DNA of 36,468 nt from Actinomycetota bacterium (GTDB lineage Bacteria; Actinomycetota; Rubrobacteria; Rubrobacterales; Rubrobacteraceae). Shown piece after piece: positions 14,817 through 22,597 of this stretch. Every line of letters starts with the position of its first letter. Position 1 is the first letter of the stretch. The position numbers were made by a program, and so were the translations under genes. The notes under the pieces were generated by a model. It was not told where the DNA came from and ran no database searches. It saw only the letters and a list, made by a program, of their open reading frames with translations. The stretch covers positions 1 to 36,468 of the forward strand of contig CADDZK010000002.1 in assembly GCA_902812425.1 (NCBI GenBank). Reading direction: 5' to 3'.

Positions 14817-16307
14817 ATGCGCATCGCGTTCTTGAACCCGCAGGGGAACTTCGATCCCCGCAACAGCTATCTGGCTTCACACCCGGACTTCGGCGGGCAG
14901 CTCGTCTACGTCAGGGAGGTGGCCCGTACGTTGGGGAAGATGGGACACCGCGCGGACATCGTGACCCGCCGGATAGTGGACGCCAACTGGCCCGAGTTCG
15001 CCTCTGAGACCGACGCCTACCCCGGCCACGAGAACGTACGCATCCTGCGCGTCCCATGCGGGCCTGACCGCTTCCTCCCCAAAGAGGAGCTCTGGCCCTA
15101 CATGGGCGAGTGGGCCGAAGGAGTGGCACGGCTGTACCGGGCAGAGAGATCGTGGCCGACCCTCTGGACCGGACACTACGCTGACGGCGGCCTCGCAGCC
15201 GCACTGCTCGAGGAGGCTTCGGGGACCCCGTTCACCTTCACGGGCCATTCGCTCGGAGCATGGAAGCTGGACTTCTTGCTGCAGAGAGACCCCGACGCCC
15301 TGGCGGAGGTCGACGCCAGGTACAACTTCGGTGCCAGGATCCAGGCCGAACGCGCGGCGATGGCCCGCTCGGCGGTCATCGTCACCAACAGCGCGGCCGA
15401 ACGCCGCGAGCAGTACCACCACCCGGCCTACAGGGACGCGACGGACGTCGAGGACGACCGGCGCTTCGCCGTGATACCGCCTGGGGTCAACTTCGACATA
15501 TTCGCCCCGGGCGCAAGAAGCCCGCGGGAGGAAGAGACGCGGGCCAGGATCAGGGGCGCCCACGAGCGGGACATAGATCCAGGGCGGCGTTCTCTGCCCG
15601 CCGTTATAGCGTGGAGCCGGCTCGACCCCAAGAAGAACCACGGGGCGCTCGTCGAAGCGTTCGCCAGGCATCCCGAACTCAGGGACAGGGCCAACCTCAT
15701 CATCATCACCCGCGGCCTCGACGACCCTCTGCGCGACCCCGACTCCGCCCCCGAAGAGGAGCGTCCGGTCCTGCGCGCCCTGATCTCCGAGGTCGAGAGG
15801 TCCAACCTGTGGGGCTGCATCTCGGCCTTCAGCCTCTCCGGGCAGACGACCCTGGCGGCGCTCTACCGCTGGGGGACTGCAACGGGTGGTGTCTTCTGCC
15901 TGCCCGCAGAGTACGAGCCCTTCGGCATGACGGTCGTCGAGGCGATGGCCGTCGGCCTCCCTGTCGTCGCCACCAGGAACGGTGGCCCGCGTGAGACCAC
16001 AGACGGGGGAAGGGCCGGCCTCCTCGCCGACCCCCGCGACCCGGACGACATCGCAGAGCAGTTGCTCCGCCTGCTCTCCGACGGCGAGACCTGGCAGGCG
16101 TACGCCGACCGGGGCCGCCAGCACGCACGGGCGCGCCATAACTGGCGCCGGACCGCGGAGAGTTACCTCAGGCTCTCCGCGGAAGCTGCGCGGGGAGAGC
16201 GAAAAGGAGATCCCTCCTTCCCTCTCCCCGAGTTCGTCCGGCACAGGGCCGGACTGCCGCGCCTGAGGAGCTGGGAACTTTCCACCGGGCAACGACAGAA
16301 AGGATGA
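14817..16307 (+). CDS. sucrose-phosphate-synthase-like glycosyltransferase (GT4)
   Basis: A 496-residue GT4 enzyme of the sucrose-phosphate synthase group, which joins an NDP-sugar to fructose 6-phosphate. The N-terminal MRIAFLNPQGNFDPRNSY and DFGGQLVYVREVA match SPS enzymes such as that of Halothermothrix orenii as I remember it. AWSRLDPKKNH and the donor-site E-x7-E (Glu367 and Glu375, in EYEPFGMTVVEAM) are present. The acceptor-side motif is HSLGAWK (144-150) rather than the HSLGAQK of the fusion protein, so acceptor or donor preference may differ, for example mannosylfructose-phosphate. There is a 10-nt gap to the kinase and 6 nt to the fusion gene. No phosphatase domain is present. Confidence 0.85.
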   Translation: MRIAFLNPQGNFDPRNSYLASHPDFGGQLVYVREVARTLGKMGHRADIVTRRIVDANWPEFASETDAYPGHENVRILRVPCGPDRFLPKEELWPYMGEWAEGVARLYRAERSWPTLWTGHYADGGLAAALLEEASGTPFTFTGHSLGAWKLDFLLQRDPDALAEVDARYNFGARIQAERAAMARSAVIVTNSAAERREQYHHPAYRDATDVEDDRRFAVIPPGVNFDIFAPGARSPREEETRARIRGAHERDIDPGRRSLPAVIAWSRLDPKKNHGALVEAFARHPELRDRANLIIITRGLDDPLRDPDSAPEEERPVLRALISEVERSNLWGCISAFSLSGQTTLAALYRWGTATGGVFCLPAEYEPFGMTVVEAMAVGLPVVATRNGGPRETTDGGRAGLLADPRDPDDIAEQLLRLLSDGETWQAYADRGRQHARARHNWRRTAESYLRLSAEAARGERKGDPSFPLPEFVRHRAGLPRLRSWELSTGQRQKG

Positions 16308-16313
16308 ACAGAG

Positions 16314-18824
16314 ATGCACGTCGCCTTCATAAACCCGCAGGGGAACTTCGACCCGAACGACTCCTATTGGACGGCCCACCCCGATTTCGGCGGACAACTC
16401 GTCTACGTCAAGGAGCTGGCGCTCGCGATGGGCACCCTGGGTCACAAGGTAGACATCGTGACCCGCCGCATCATCGACCCCGACTGGCCCGAGTTCGCCT
16501 CCGACACCGACGCTTACCCCGATGCCCCGAACGTACGTATCCTGCGTATCACCTGCGGCCCCGACACTTTCTTGCCCAAAGAGGAGCTCTGGCCCTACCT
16601 CGGAACCGAGTTCGTACCGCGCCTCCTGGAGCTCTACGAGCGCGAGGGCTCGCTACCCGACGCGGTCACGGCGCACTACGGTGACGGCGGGCTCTGCGCG
16701 GCCCTGATCGAGGAGCGAACGGGCATCCCGTTCAGCTTCACGGCCCATTCTTTGGGCGCGCAGAAGATGGACAAGATGAGGATTCCTCGCACGGACATCG
16801 CCGAAGTCGACGCCCGCTACCACTTCTCCAGCCGCATCGTCGCGGAACGTCTCGCGATGAACCGCTCGAACGTGAACATAACGAGCACCTCCCAGGAGCG
16901 CTTCAACCAGTACACCCACAACGCCTATCGTGGGGCCGTCGACCCGACCGACGACGCCCGCTTCGCAGCCGTCCCTCCCGGTGTCGCCCTGCACATCTTC
17001 GACAAGTCGGCCCGCTACGATGATGAAGACGGGGTCAGGGATCACGTCCAGGCATCATTGGAGCGCGACCTGCGCCCCGACCGTCTCGACCTCCCTTGCG
17101 TCGTCGCCTCGAGCAGGCTGGACCCTAAGAAGAACCACCTGGCCCTCGTCGAGGCTTTCGCCGGGAGCCCGACCCTGCGCGAGTCGGCGAACCTCCTCAT
17201 CCTCACCGGCAGCCTGGATAACCCTCTCGAAGACTACAGCGCCGCCAAGGACGAAGAACGCGCCGTCCTCGACTCCCTTATGGAGGTCATAGAGAGGGCG
17301 CGTATGCGCGGCGAAGTCTCGATGTTCGCCGTGCGCGGACAGCGTGCGCTCGCGGCGACCTACCGCTACCTCGCAGGGCGCCGCTCCGTCTTCGCGCTCA
17401 CGGCGCTCTACGAGCCGTTCGGCCTCGCCCCACTGGAGGCGATGGCGGCGGGCATCCCCGCTGTCGTCACCAAGTTCGGCGGCCCGAGCGAGTCCATGCG
17501 CGAGGGCGACGAAGATTACGGCATCCTGGTCGACCCGACAGACCCCGAGGACGTCGGCGCGGGTCTACACACCCTGACGAGCAGCCCCGAGCGCTGGGAG
17601 CGCTACGCGACGGCCGGCTACGACCGCGTCCTCTCCCGCTATACCTGGGAGAGGACGGCGGAAGGGTACCTCGAGGCGATCTCGGGCCAAAATACCGACG
17701 AGAGAAGCGAGGAGGGCGCGACGACCCTGCACGCCTCAGACGACCCCGGCGTTCTCTCCGAGAACGGGGCCCACTCTCCGGGACGCCTGCGCATCCCCTC
17801 GTATTTCACAGACCCCGCCTCTGGAGATGGTGTCTCGCTGGAGACACTCGACGATCTCTACTACAAGCTCGACCTCCTCGCCGTCGGGGAGACGATAGTC
17901 GACTTCATCTCGCACGAGATGGCCCACTCTTTGAGAACGGCGGGCCAGTTCTCCCGCTACCTCGGCGGCCAGCCCGCGAACGTCGCCGTCTACGTCGCCA
18001 AGCTCGGGGGCCGCTCGGCCATAATAACGAAGCTCGGCTCAGATTACTTCGGCGAATACGTCGAGGACCAGCTCCAGCACCACGGCGTCAACACCGAGGC
18101 CGTCAGCCGCACCGAGGAGGCCGCCACGACCAACGCCTTCGTCACCCGTACCGTCAGCATCCCGGACTTCCAGGTCAACAGGGGCGCGGACGCCCTCCTC
18201 GACGTGCGCCAGGTTGACGAGGAGATGATCTCACGTGCCCGCATCGTCCACTCCTCCGCCTTCGCCCTCTCGAAGGACCCCCAGCGCCTCGCCGTAAGAA
18301 GGGCCATGAGGCTGGGGAGCCGCCTCGGCAAGATCGTAACCCTCGACCCGAACTACGACCCGCGCGTATGGCCGGACAAGGTCGAGGCGTGGGAGGTCCT
18401 CGCAGAAGTGATGCCCTACGTGACTATCGTCAAGCCCTCACTCGAGGACGCTCGCCGCCTCTTCGACTTCAACATGGACGAGGAGACGCTCGAGGAGACT
18501 GCTCTTAGGGAGTTCCACGACCTCGGCGCGAAGACCGTGATCCTCACCCGCTCCGGCGGGGCCGTCACCGTCTCGGAGGGCGGCAACGTGGAGCGCGTCG
18601 GACCGCTTCCGAAGGTACAGATCGAGAACGTTACGGGAGCCCGCGACGCCTTCTGGTCGGCGCTCCTCATGGCCCACCTCGACGGCAAGGACTGGCCTGA
18701 GGCTGTCTGCTTCGCCCACGAGGTCGCGAGCCTGAAGCTGCGGGTCGAAGGACACGTGGAGCGTATGATCGACCGCCAAAACATCTACGCCGGCCTCGAG
18801 TCTGCCGGACAGCGGGCACTGTAG
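16314..18824 (+). CDS. sucrose-phosphate synthase - PfkB kinase fusion protein (836 aa)
   Basis: Residues 1 to about 470 form a full GT4 sucrose-phosphate synthase: NPQGNFDPNDSYWTAHPDF, GGQLVYVKELA, HSLGAQK (145-151), ASSRLDPKKNH and YEPFGLAPLEAMA with Glu367/Glu375. A linker (about 471-519) keeps the IPSYFTDPAS ending of stand-alone SPS enzymes. Residues 520-836 are a PfkB kinase: VGETIVDFIS, YLGGQPANVAVYVAKLGG and TLDPNYDPRVWPD. The kinase signature 2, normally DTxGAGD, is N772-V-T-G-A-R777-D778: the base Asp is kept, but the anion-hole Gly is Arg and the first Asp is Asn. Kinase activity is therefore doubtful; the domain may be regulatory or scaffold fructose for the GT half. The ATG at 16314 has AAAGGA upstream. 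Confidence 0.92.
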   Translation: MHVAFINPQGNFDPNDSYWTAHPDFGGQLVYVKELALAMGTLGHKVDIVTRRIIDPDWPEFASDTDAYPDAPNVRILRITCGPDTFLPKEELWPYLGTEFVPRLLELYEREGSLPDAVTAHYGDGGLCAALIEERTGIPFSFTAHSLGAQKMDKMRIPRTDIAEVDARYHFSSRIVAERLAMNRSNVNITSTSQERFNQYTHNAYRGAVDPTDDARFAAVPPGVALHIFDKSARYDDEDGVRDHVQASLERDLRPDRLDLPCVVASSRLDPKKNHLALVEAFAGSPTLRESANLLILTGSLDNPLEDYSAAKDEERAVLDSLMEVIERARMRGEVSMFAVRGQRALAATYRYLAGRRSVFALTALYEPFGLAPLEAMAAGIPAVVTKFGGPSESMREGDEDYGILVDPTDPEDVGAGLHTLTSSPERWERYATAGYDRVLSRYTWERTAEGYLEAISGQNTDERSEEGATTLHASDDPGVLSENGAHSPGRLRIPSYFTDPASGDGVSLETLDDLYYKLDLLAVGETIVDFISHEMAHSLRTAGQFSRYLGGQPANVAVYVAKLGGRSAIITKLGSDYFGEYVEDQLQHHGVNTEAVSRTEEAATTNAFVTRTVSIPDFQVNRGADALLDVRQVDEEMISRARIVHSSAFALSKDPQRLAVRRAMRLGSRLGKIVTLDPNYDPRVWPDKVEAWEVLAEVMPYVTIVKPSLEDARRLFDFNMDEETLEETALREFHDLGAKTVILTRSGGAVTVSEGGNVERVGPLPKVQIENVTGARDAFWSALLMAHLDGKDWPEAVCFAHEVASLKLRVEGHVERMIDRQNIYAGLESAGQRAL

Positions 18825-18827
18825 CCG

Positions 18828-19925
18828 ATGCCGACTAAGCGCAAGATAACGAACCTTTCTGCCCTGATCTCCGGCCTCTCCCCAGAGGACCGCGCCCTCG
18901 CAGAGCGCATCTTCGACGTCTCCACGACGACGGGACGCCTCGACCCACCAGAGGCGATGCACGCCTGGATCTCGAAGTCCTTCGGCTCGGTCGACCGCGT
19001 CACGGCCCAGCGCATCGTGAAGGTGACGAACCGCATCACCCTCGAAGGCACCCTCTTTAACGAGCTGCGCGCCTCCCGTCCACTGGACACGGGCGTGAGC
19101 CTCGACCTCGACCGCGAGATCGCCGCTACCGAAGGTGACCCTTTCTGCCACCCCGAAGAAGGCACCCCCGCCGACGTCTTCGGCCGCGTGGAGGGAGAGC
19201 ACGCGACCACGGCCTCGAACGTCGCCAAGTACGACGGCTTTCACGGCGTGATCGTCTTCGACGACCATAACCCTCTCCACCTCACGCCAGAGAAGGTCGC
19301 AGGCTACGTCTCCGTCGGCCTCCAGTGGGGCCGCAAGGCCCTCGAAGCCGACCCCAAGGCGCGCTATCCCTTCCTGATGTGGAACTGCCTCTGGCGGGCC
19401 GGGGGCTCCATCATCCACGGCCACGCCCAGGTCACAGCCACCCGCGGTACCCACTACCCGAAGGTCGAACGCCTCCGCCGCGCCGCCTCCGCCTACAAGA
19501 CGGAGCACGGCTCCGACTACTTCTCCGACCTCAACAACGTCCACGCCTCTTTAGGTCTCGACATCCCTCTGGAAGGTGTCCGCGCGTTCGCGAGCCTCTC
19601 ACCCATCAAGGAGAAGGAGCTCGTCGTGATAGGCGACGAACCCGCGGATCCCTCTCTGAGCCGCGCGGTCGGCGCCCTGCTCGAAGGCTACGTCCACAAC
19701 CTCGGTGTCCGCGCCTTCAACGTCGCCTTCTACATGCCCCCGCTCGGCCCCACACAGGAGGACTGGTCCGACTTCCCCACCGTCGTCTATATCGTGGACC
19801 GCGGAGACCCCGCAAACCGTACCTCCGACATGGGGGCGATGGAGCTCTACGCGGCCTCGGTCGTCGCCTCCGACCCGTTCCGCGTCGCGGAAGCTCTGCG
19901 TAACGGCTCCCCGGATTCCAGCTAG
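18828..19925 (+). CDS. GalT-like nucleotidylyltransferase / NDP-sugar phosphorylase (HIT superfamily)
   Basis: A 365-residue protein of the galactose-1-phosphate uridylyltransferase branch of the HIT superfamily. These enzymes form a nucleotidyl-histidine intermediate and exchange or phosphorolyse NDP-sugars. The active-site motif is seen in AGGSIIHGHAQVT with His197 and His199 (HxHxQ). EGEHATTASNVAKYDGFHGVIVF in the N-terminal half and a second HIT-like repeat (residues 230-330) with NLGVRAFNVAFYMPP fit the two-repeat GalT layout. It starts 3 nt after the fusion gene. ADP-glucose or GDP-sugar phosphorylases belong to the same family, so an enzyme linking NDP-glucose to sugar-1-phosphate for the SPS proteins is a reasonable inference. 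The exact nucleotide cannot be read from sequence. Confidence 0.75.
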   Translation: MPTKRKITNLSALISGLSPEDRALAERIFDVSTTTGRLDPPEAMHAWISKSFGSVDRVTAQRIVKVTNRITLEGTLFNELRASRPLDTGVSLDLDREIAATEGDPFCHPEEGTPADVFGRVEGEHATTASNVAKYDGFHGVIVFDDHNPLHLTPEKVAGYVSVGLQWGRKALEADPKARYPFLMWNCLWRAGGSIIHGHAQVTATRGTHYPKVERLRRAASAYKTEHGSDYFSDLNNVHASLGLDIPLEGVRAFASLSPIKEKELVVIGDEPADPSLSRAVGALLEGYVHNLGVRAFNVAFYMPPLGPTQEDWSDFPTVVYIVDRGDPANRTSDMGAMELYAASVVASDPFRVAEALRNGSPDSS

Positions 19926-20105
19926 TCAGCACGGCGCCTTTGGCGCCTCTTAGCGCGCTACGCCCTTCGGGCTTCGCTTTCAGCCTGTCAGCTTCTCATC
20001 TGACGGCCCCGCCCACACTTCCTATCTGAGTCGTTCCTCTCGAACGGTGGTCGCTGCATCTACGCCCTTGCTGACTGGCTGACAAGCCGCGAAGCGGCGT
20101 GCTGA
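19926..20105. repeat. structured non-coding intergenic element with several hairpins and terminal inverted repeats
   Basis: The 180-bp region after the sugar operon starts TCAGCACG (19926-19933) and ends with its reverse complement CGTGCTGA (20098-20105). Inside are hairpins GGCGCC-TTT-GGCGCC (19933-19947), palindrome TAGCGCGCTA (19951-19960), GCCC-TTC-GGGC followed by TTCGCTTT (19962-19980, the best terminator candidate), CGTTC/GAACG (near 20030-20045) and GCCGC-GAA-GCGGC (20086-20098). GTCAG/CTGAC words recur throughout. No coding frame is supported. It probably terminates the operon and may be a dispersed intergenic repeat, but only one copy is seen here. Confidence 0.5.
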
Positions 20106-20109
20106 TCCC

Positions 20110-20139
20110 TTGACAGTCATCTCAATTTCATGTTAGTGT
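20110..20139 (+). promoter_or_regulatory. predicted TetR promoter
   Basis: TTGACA (20110-20115, perfect -35) is followed after 17-18 bp by TTAGTG/TAGTGT (20133-20139). Transcription would start near 20146-20148, that is at or beside the ATG at 20148, so the message is probably leaderless. The -10 is inside the palindromic operator. Confidence 0.5.
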
Positions 20140-20149
20140 TAACTAACAT
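20130..20149. promoter_or_regulatory. TetR-type operator palindrome overlapping -10 and start codon
   Basis: The half sites ATGTTAGT (20130-20137) and ACTAACAT (20142-20149) are perfect inverted copies around a 4-bp centre. TTAGTxxxxxACTAA-like sites are typical of TetR autorepression. It covers the predicted -10 and the first bases of the regulator gene, so binding would block its own transcription and that of the coupled glycosyltransferase. Confidence 0.7.
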
Positions 20150-20756
20150 GAAAAAGGGAACGGACACACGGAATAAACGGGCGTACCGGATGGGGGCCAG
20201 GGCTGAGGCTGCGGAGGAGACGAGGCTACGGATTTTGGATGCGGTTATAGGGCTGCACATGGAGCGGTACTACGATCAGGTATCCCTTGAGGACGTGGCC
20301 CAGAGGGCGGGGGTCACGGTCCAGACGGTACTCCGGCGCTTCGGCAGCAAGGACCGTCTGATCGACGCGGCCTCCGAGGTAGTCCGTGAGCGGGTCATGA
20401 GGCAGCGAGGTGAGGCCCCTGTCGGCGACATCGCCGGCGCCGTCGAGAACCTCGTGGATCACTACGAGGAGTGGGGTGAGAATGTGCTGCGGCTTCTGGC
20501 GCAGGAAGACCGGGTATCTGCGTTTCGCAGGACGGCGGAGGCGGGCAGAGCCCTGCACTATGAATGGGTCGAGCGTACGTTCGAGCCCATGCTCACGGAA
20601 CGCGACGGGGAGGATCGCAGGCGTCTCATGGCCCAGTTAGTCGCCGTCTGCGACGTCTACGTCTGGAAGATACTCAGCCTGGACCTCGGCCTTAGCCGCG
20701 AGCAGACGGAGCTCGCGATTAGAGAGATGATCCTCGCCCTGAGAGGAGAAGGATGA
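20148..20756 (+). CDS. TetR-family transcriptional regulator
   Basis: A 202-residue regulator. The N-terminal HTH is seen in TRLRILDAVIGLHMERYYDQVSLEDVAQRAGVTVQTVLRRFGSKDRL (residues about 25-70), with the usual YxxFGSKDxL-type end of the recognition helix. The C-terminal helical ligand domain is family-specific. ATG 20130 in the same frame would add six residues, but it lies upstream of the predicted transcript start, so ATG 20148 is preferred. The stop overlaps the glycosyltransferase start (ATGA), so the two are one unit and probably repressed through the palindrome over the start. Confidence 0.9.
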   Translation: MKKGTDTRNKRAYRMGARAEAAEETRLRILDAVIGLHMERYYDQVSLEDVAQRAGVTVQTVLRRFGSKDRLIDAASEVVRERVMRQRGEAPVGDIAGAVENLVDHYEEWGENVLRLLAQEDRVSAFRRTAEAGRALHYEWVERTFEPMLTERDGEDRRRLMAQLVAVCDVYVWKILSLDLGLSREQTELAIREMILALRGEG

Positions 20757-22039
20757 TGGCGCGCTACCTAGTCTACACTTCGCCCGCCCGGGGGCACCTC
20801 TACCCCATCGTCCCGACGCTAGAGGAGATGCGGCGGCGTGGGCACGAGGTCGTGGTGAGGACGCTCTCTTCGGAGGTGGACCTTCTGCGCGGCCTGGGGT
20901 TCGAAGCGGTGGCCATGGCCCCCGCCATAGAACGGCGTGAGATCGACGACTGGCGGGCGAGGACGCCCATCGGGGCGCTGCAGGCCTCCCTGCGGGGGTT
21001 CTTTGACCGAGCGCACCACGACGGGCCCGACCTCCTACGGGCGATCGAGGAGGAGATGCCGGACGCGCTGCTCGTGGACATAAACACCTGGGGCGCGATG
21101 GCGGCGGCGGAGACCACCGGGCTGCCGTGGGCGACGTGGTGTCCTTACTTCCTGCCCTTCCCTTCGCGCGACACGCCGCCCTTCGGCCTCGGGCTTCCGC
21201 CCGCGCGCGGTCCCTTCGGCCGGCTGCGTGACGGCCTGCTCAGGCCTGCGCTCTTCGCCGTCTACAACCGGCTCGCCCCCGAGCTCGACGCCGTGCGCGT
21301 GGAGCTCGGCGCCCCGCCGCTGCGGGAGGTGTCGGGCGCGATGGTACGTGCGCCGCTCATGCTCTATATGACAGCCGAGCCCTTCGAGTACCCACGTTCG
21401 GACTGGCCTGAGTCCGTACACATGGTCGGACCAGGCATCTGGGATCCGCCTGTGGAAGCACCCACCTGGCTCGAAGACCTCGAAAAACCGCTCGTGCTAG
21501 TCACCTGCTCAACCGAGTTTCAGAACGACGGTAAGCTCGCTCAGACAGCCCTCGAAGCTCTCGCCGAAGAAGACGTAAACGTACTGGTTACGACCGCAGG
21601 CGTAGATCCCTCCAAGTTCACGCCGCCGCCCAACGCGCGCGTCGTGAAGTTCCTGCCGCACAGCCCGGTACTCGAGCGCGCAGTTTGCGTCGTCTGTCAC
21701 GGGGGCATGGGCATAACGCAGAAGGCGCTCGCTTCCGGCGTACCCGTGTGTGTCGCGCCTTTCGGCAGGGATCAGCTCGAGGTCGCCAGGCACGTCGAGG
21801 TGGCCGGAGCTGGGACCAGACTGCCCGCCGCCAGGCTGCGGCCGGATCGTCTGCGGAGTGCGGTGCGCGAGGCCATGAGCAAAAAAGCCGGAGCGGAGCG
21901 CATCGCCGGAGCCTTCGCCAGGGTGGGTGGACCGCGTGCTGCGGCCGACGCGCTCGATGGACTGATGCACGGACGAGGGTCTGTCGTGCAGCCATCTCAG
22001 GACAGCAGACAGTCCGGCGATCGGAGGAATGCAGGCTAA
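20753..22039 (+). CDS. GT1-family (MGT/UGT-like) glycosyltransferase
   Basis: A 428-residue GT-B glycosyltransferase like macrolide glycosyltransferases, moving sugar from a nucleotide donor to small hydrophobic acceptors. The N-terminal TSPARGHLYPIVPTLEEMRRRGHEV holds the family catalytic His in RGHLYP. The C-terminal donor site is FLPHSPVLERAVCVVCHGGMGITQKAL and GVPVCVAPFGRDQLEVARHVE, the bacterial version of the PSPG motif (HGGMG, then the D/Q pair). GGAGAAGG is just before tandem ATGs (20753 and 20756). The coupling with a TetR regulator suggests drug or plant-metabolite inactivation rather than biosynthesis. The acceptor is unknown. The last 25 residues are polar and poorly conserved. 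Confidence 0.88.
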   Translation: MMARYLVYTSPARGHLYPIVPTLEEMRRRGHEVVVRTLSSEVDLLRGLGFEAVAMAPAIERREIDDWRARTPIGALQASLRGFFDRAHHDGPDLLRAIEEEMPDALLVDINTWGAMAAAETTGLPWATWCPYFLPFPSRDTPPFGLGLPPARGPFGRLRDGLLRPALFAVYNRLAPELDAVRVELGAPPLREVSGAMVRAPLMLYMTAEPFEYPRSDWPESVHMVGPGIWDPPVEAPTWLEDLEKPLVLVTCSTEFQNDGKLAQTALEALAEEDVNVLVTTAGVDPSKFTPPPNARVVKFLPHSPVLERAVCVVCHGGMGITQKALASGVPVCVAPFGRDQLEVARHVEVAGAGTRLPAARLRPDRLRSAVREAMSKKAGAERIAGAFARVGGPRAAADALDGLMHGRGSVVQPSQDSRQSGDRRNAG

Positions 22040-22126
22040 AAGCATCGAAGGTCGTTTGCAGGGCGGAAAAGGAGATTCGCGCATGTTGGTCAAAGAGAGA
22101 GTAGTGATCGCCCCGGTGAAGGTGAT

Positions 22127-22582
22127 GTGGTCTTGAGTGGTGGTGTTGGGTTCGTCGGCAAGCTATACGGGGAGGAGAACGGCGGAGCTTTCGCCATAGG
22201 CGAGCATCCGCTGGAGCCCGGGATCCTCGCGGCTCCGCCACACACGCACAGCAACGAGGATGAGATCTCCTACGTGCTAGAAGGGGAGATCGGCGTCATG
22301 ATCGGCGATGAGTTCTACAAGGCCCCCGCGGGCAGCTACGTCTTGAAGCCGCGCGGGATCGTCCACGCCTTCTGGAATCCCGGCCCCGAGCCCGCGAGGA
22401 TCATCGAGATCTTCTCCCCTGCCGGGTTCGAGAGGTACTTCCAGGGGCTCGCCGAGATCATCTCTGCCGGTGGTCCGCCCGACATACCCCGCCTCGAAGA
22501 GCTGGCGAATCAGTACGGTTTGACCTTCCAGTGGGAGTGGATGGAGGAGATCATGCGCCAACACAACCTCAGGCTGCAGTAG
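22127..22582 (+). CDS. cupin-domain protein (N-terminus probably frameshifted)
   Basis: A single-domain beta-barrel cupin. Motif 1 is PPHTHSNEDEISYVLEGEIGV (metal-binding H-x-H and the Glu), and motif 2 is GSYVLKPRGIVHAFWNPG (the last His ligand). The C-terminal part EELANQYGLTFQWEWMEEI follows the usual pattern for quercetin-dioxygenase-like bacterial cupins. The open frame starts only at GTG 22127. A better start, ATG 22083 with AAAAGGAG upstream, opens MLVKERVVIAP in another frame, and adding one base in the GCCCCGG run at 22110-22116 joins it to GEGDVVLSGG. So either the N-terminus is lost or the sequence has a one-base error. The barrel itself is intact. No function can be assigned. Confidence 0.8.
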   Translation: MVLSGGVGFVGKLYGEENGGAFAIGEHPLEPGILAAPPHTHSNEDEISYVLEGEIGVMIGDEFYKAPAGSYVLKPRGIVHAFWNPGPEPARIIEIFSPAGFERYFQGLAEIISAGGPPDIPRLEELANQYGLTFQWEWMEEIMRQHNLRLQ

Positions 22583-22597
22583 GAAGTGAAGATCGGA

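Noticed and set aside
14877-16445. Long open frame on the minus strand opposite the SPS genes (over 500 codons).
   Set aside because: High-GC third-position bias makes long antisense frames common. The peptide is Arg/Gly/Pro-rich with no recognisable domain, and the plus strand clearly encodes SPS.
14817-18824. True sucrose synthase annotation for the GT4 enzymes.
   Set aside because: The N-terminal regulatory region of sucrose synthases is missing and the N-terminus (NPQGNFDP, GGQLVYVKE) fits the sucrose-phosphate synthase group; sucrose cleavage is still possible functionally.
19926-20105. Small CRISPR array or tandem repeat.
   Set aside because: GTCAG/CTGAC words recur but are irregularly spaced and in both orientations, with no repeat-spacer pattern.
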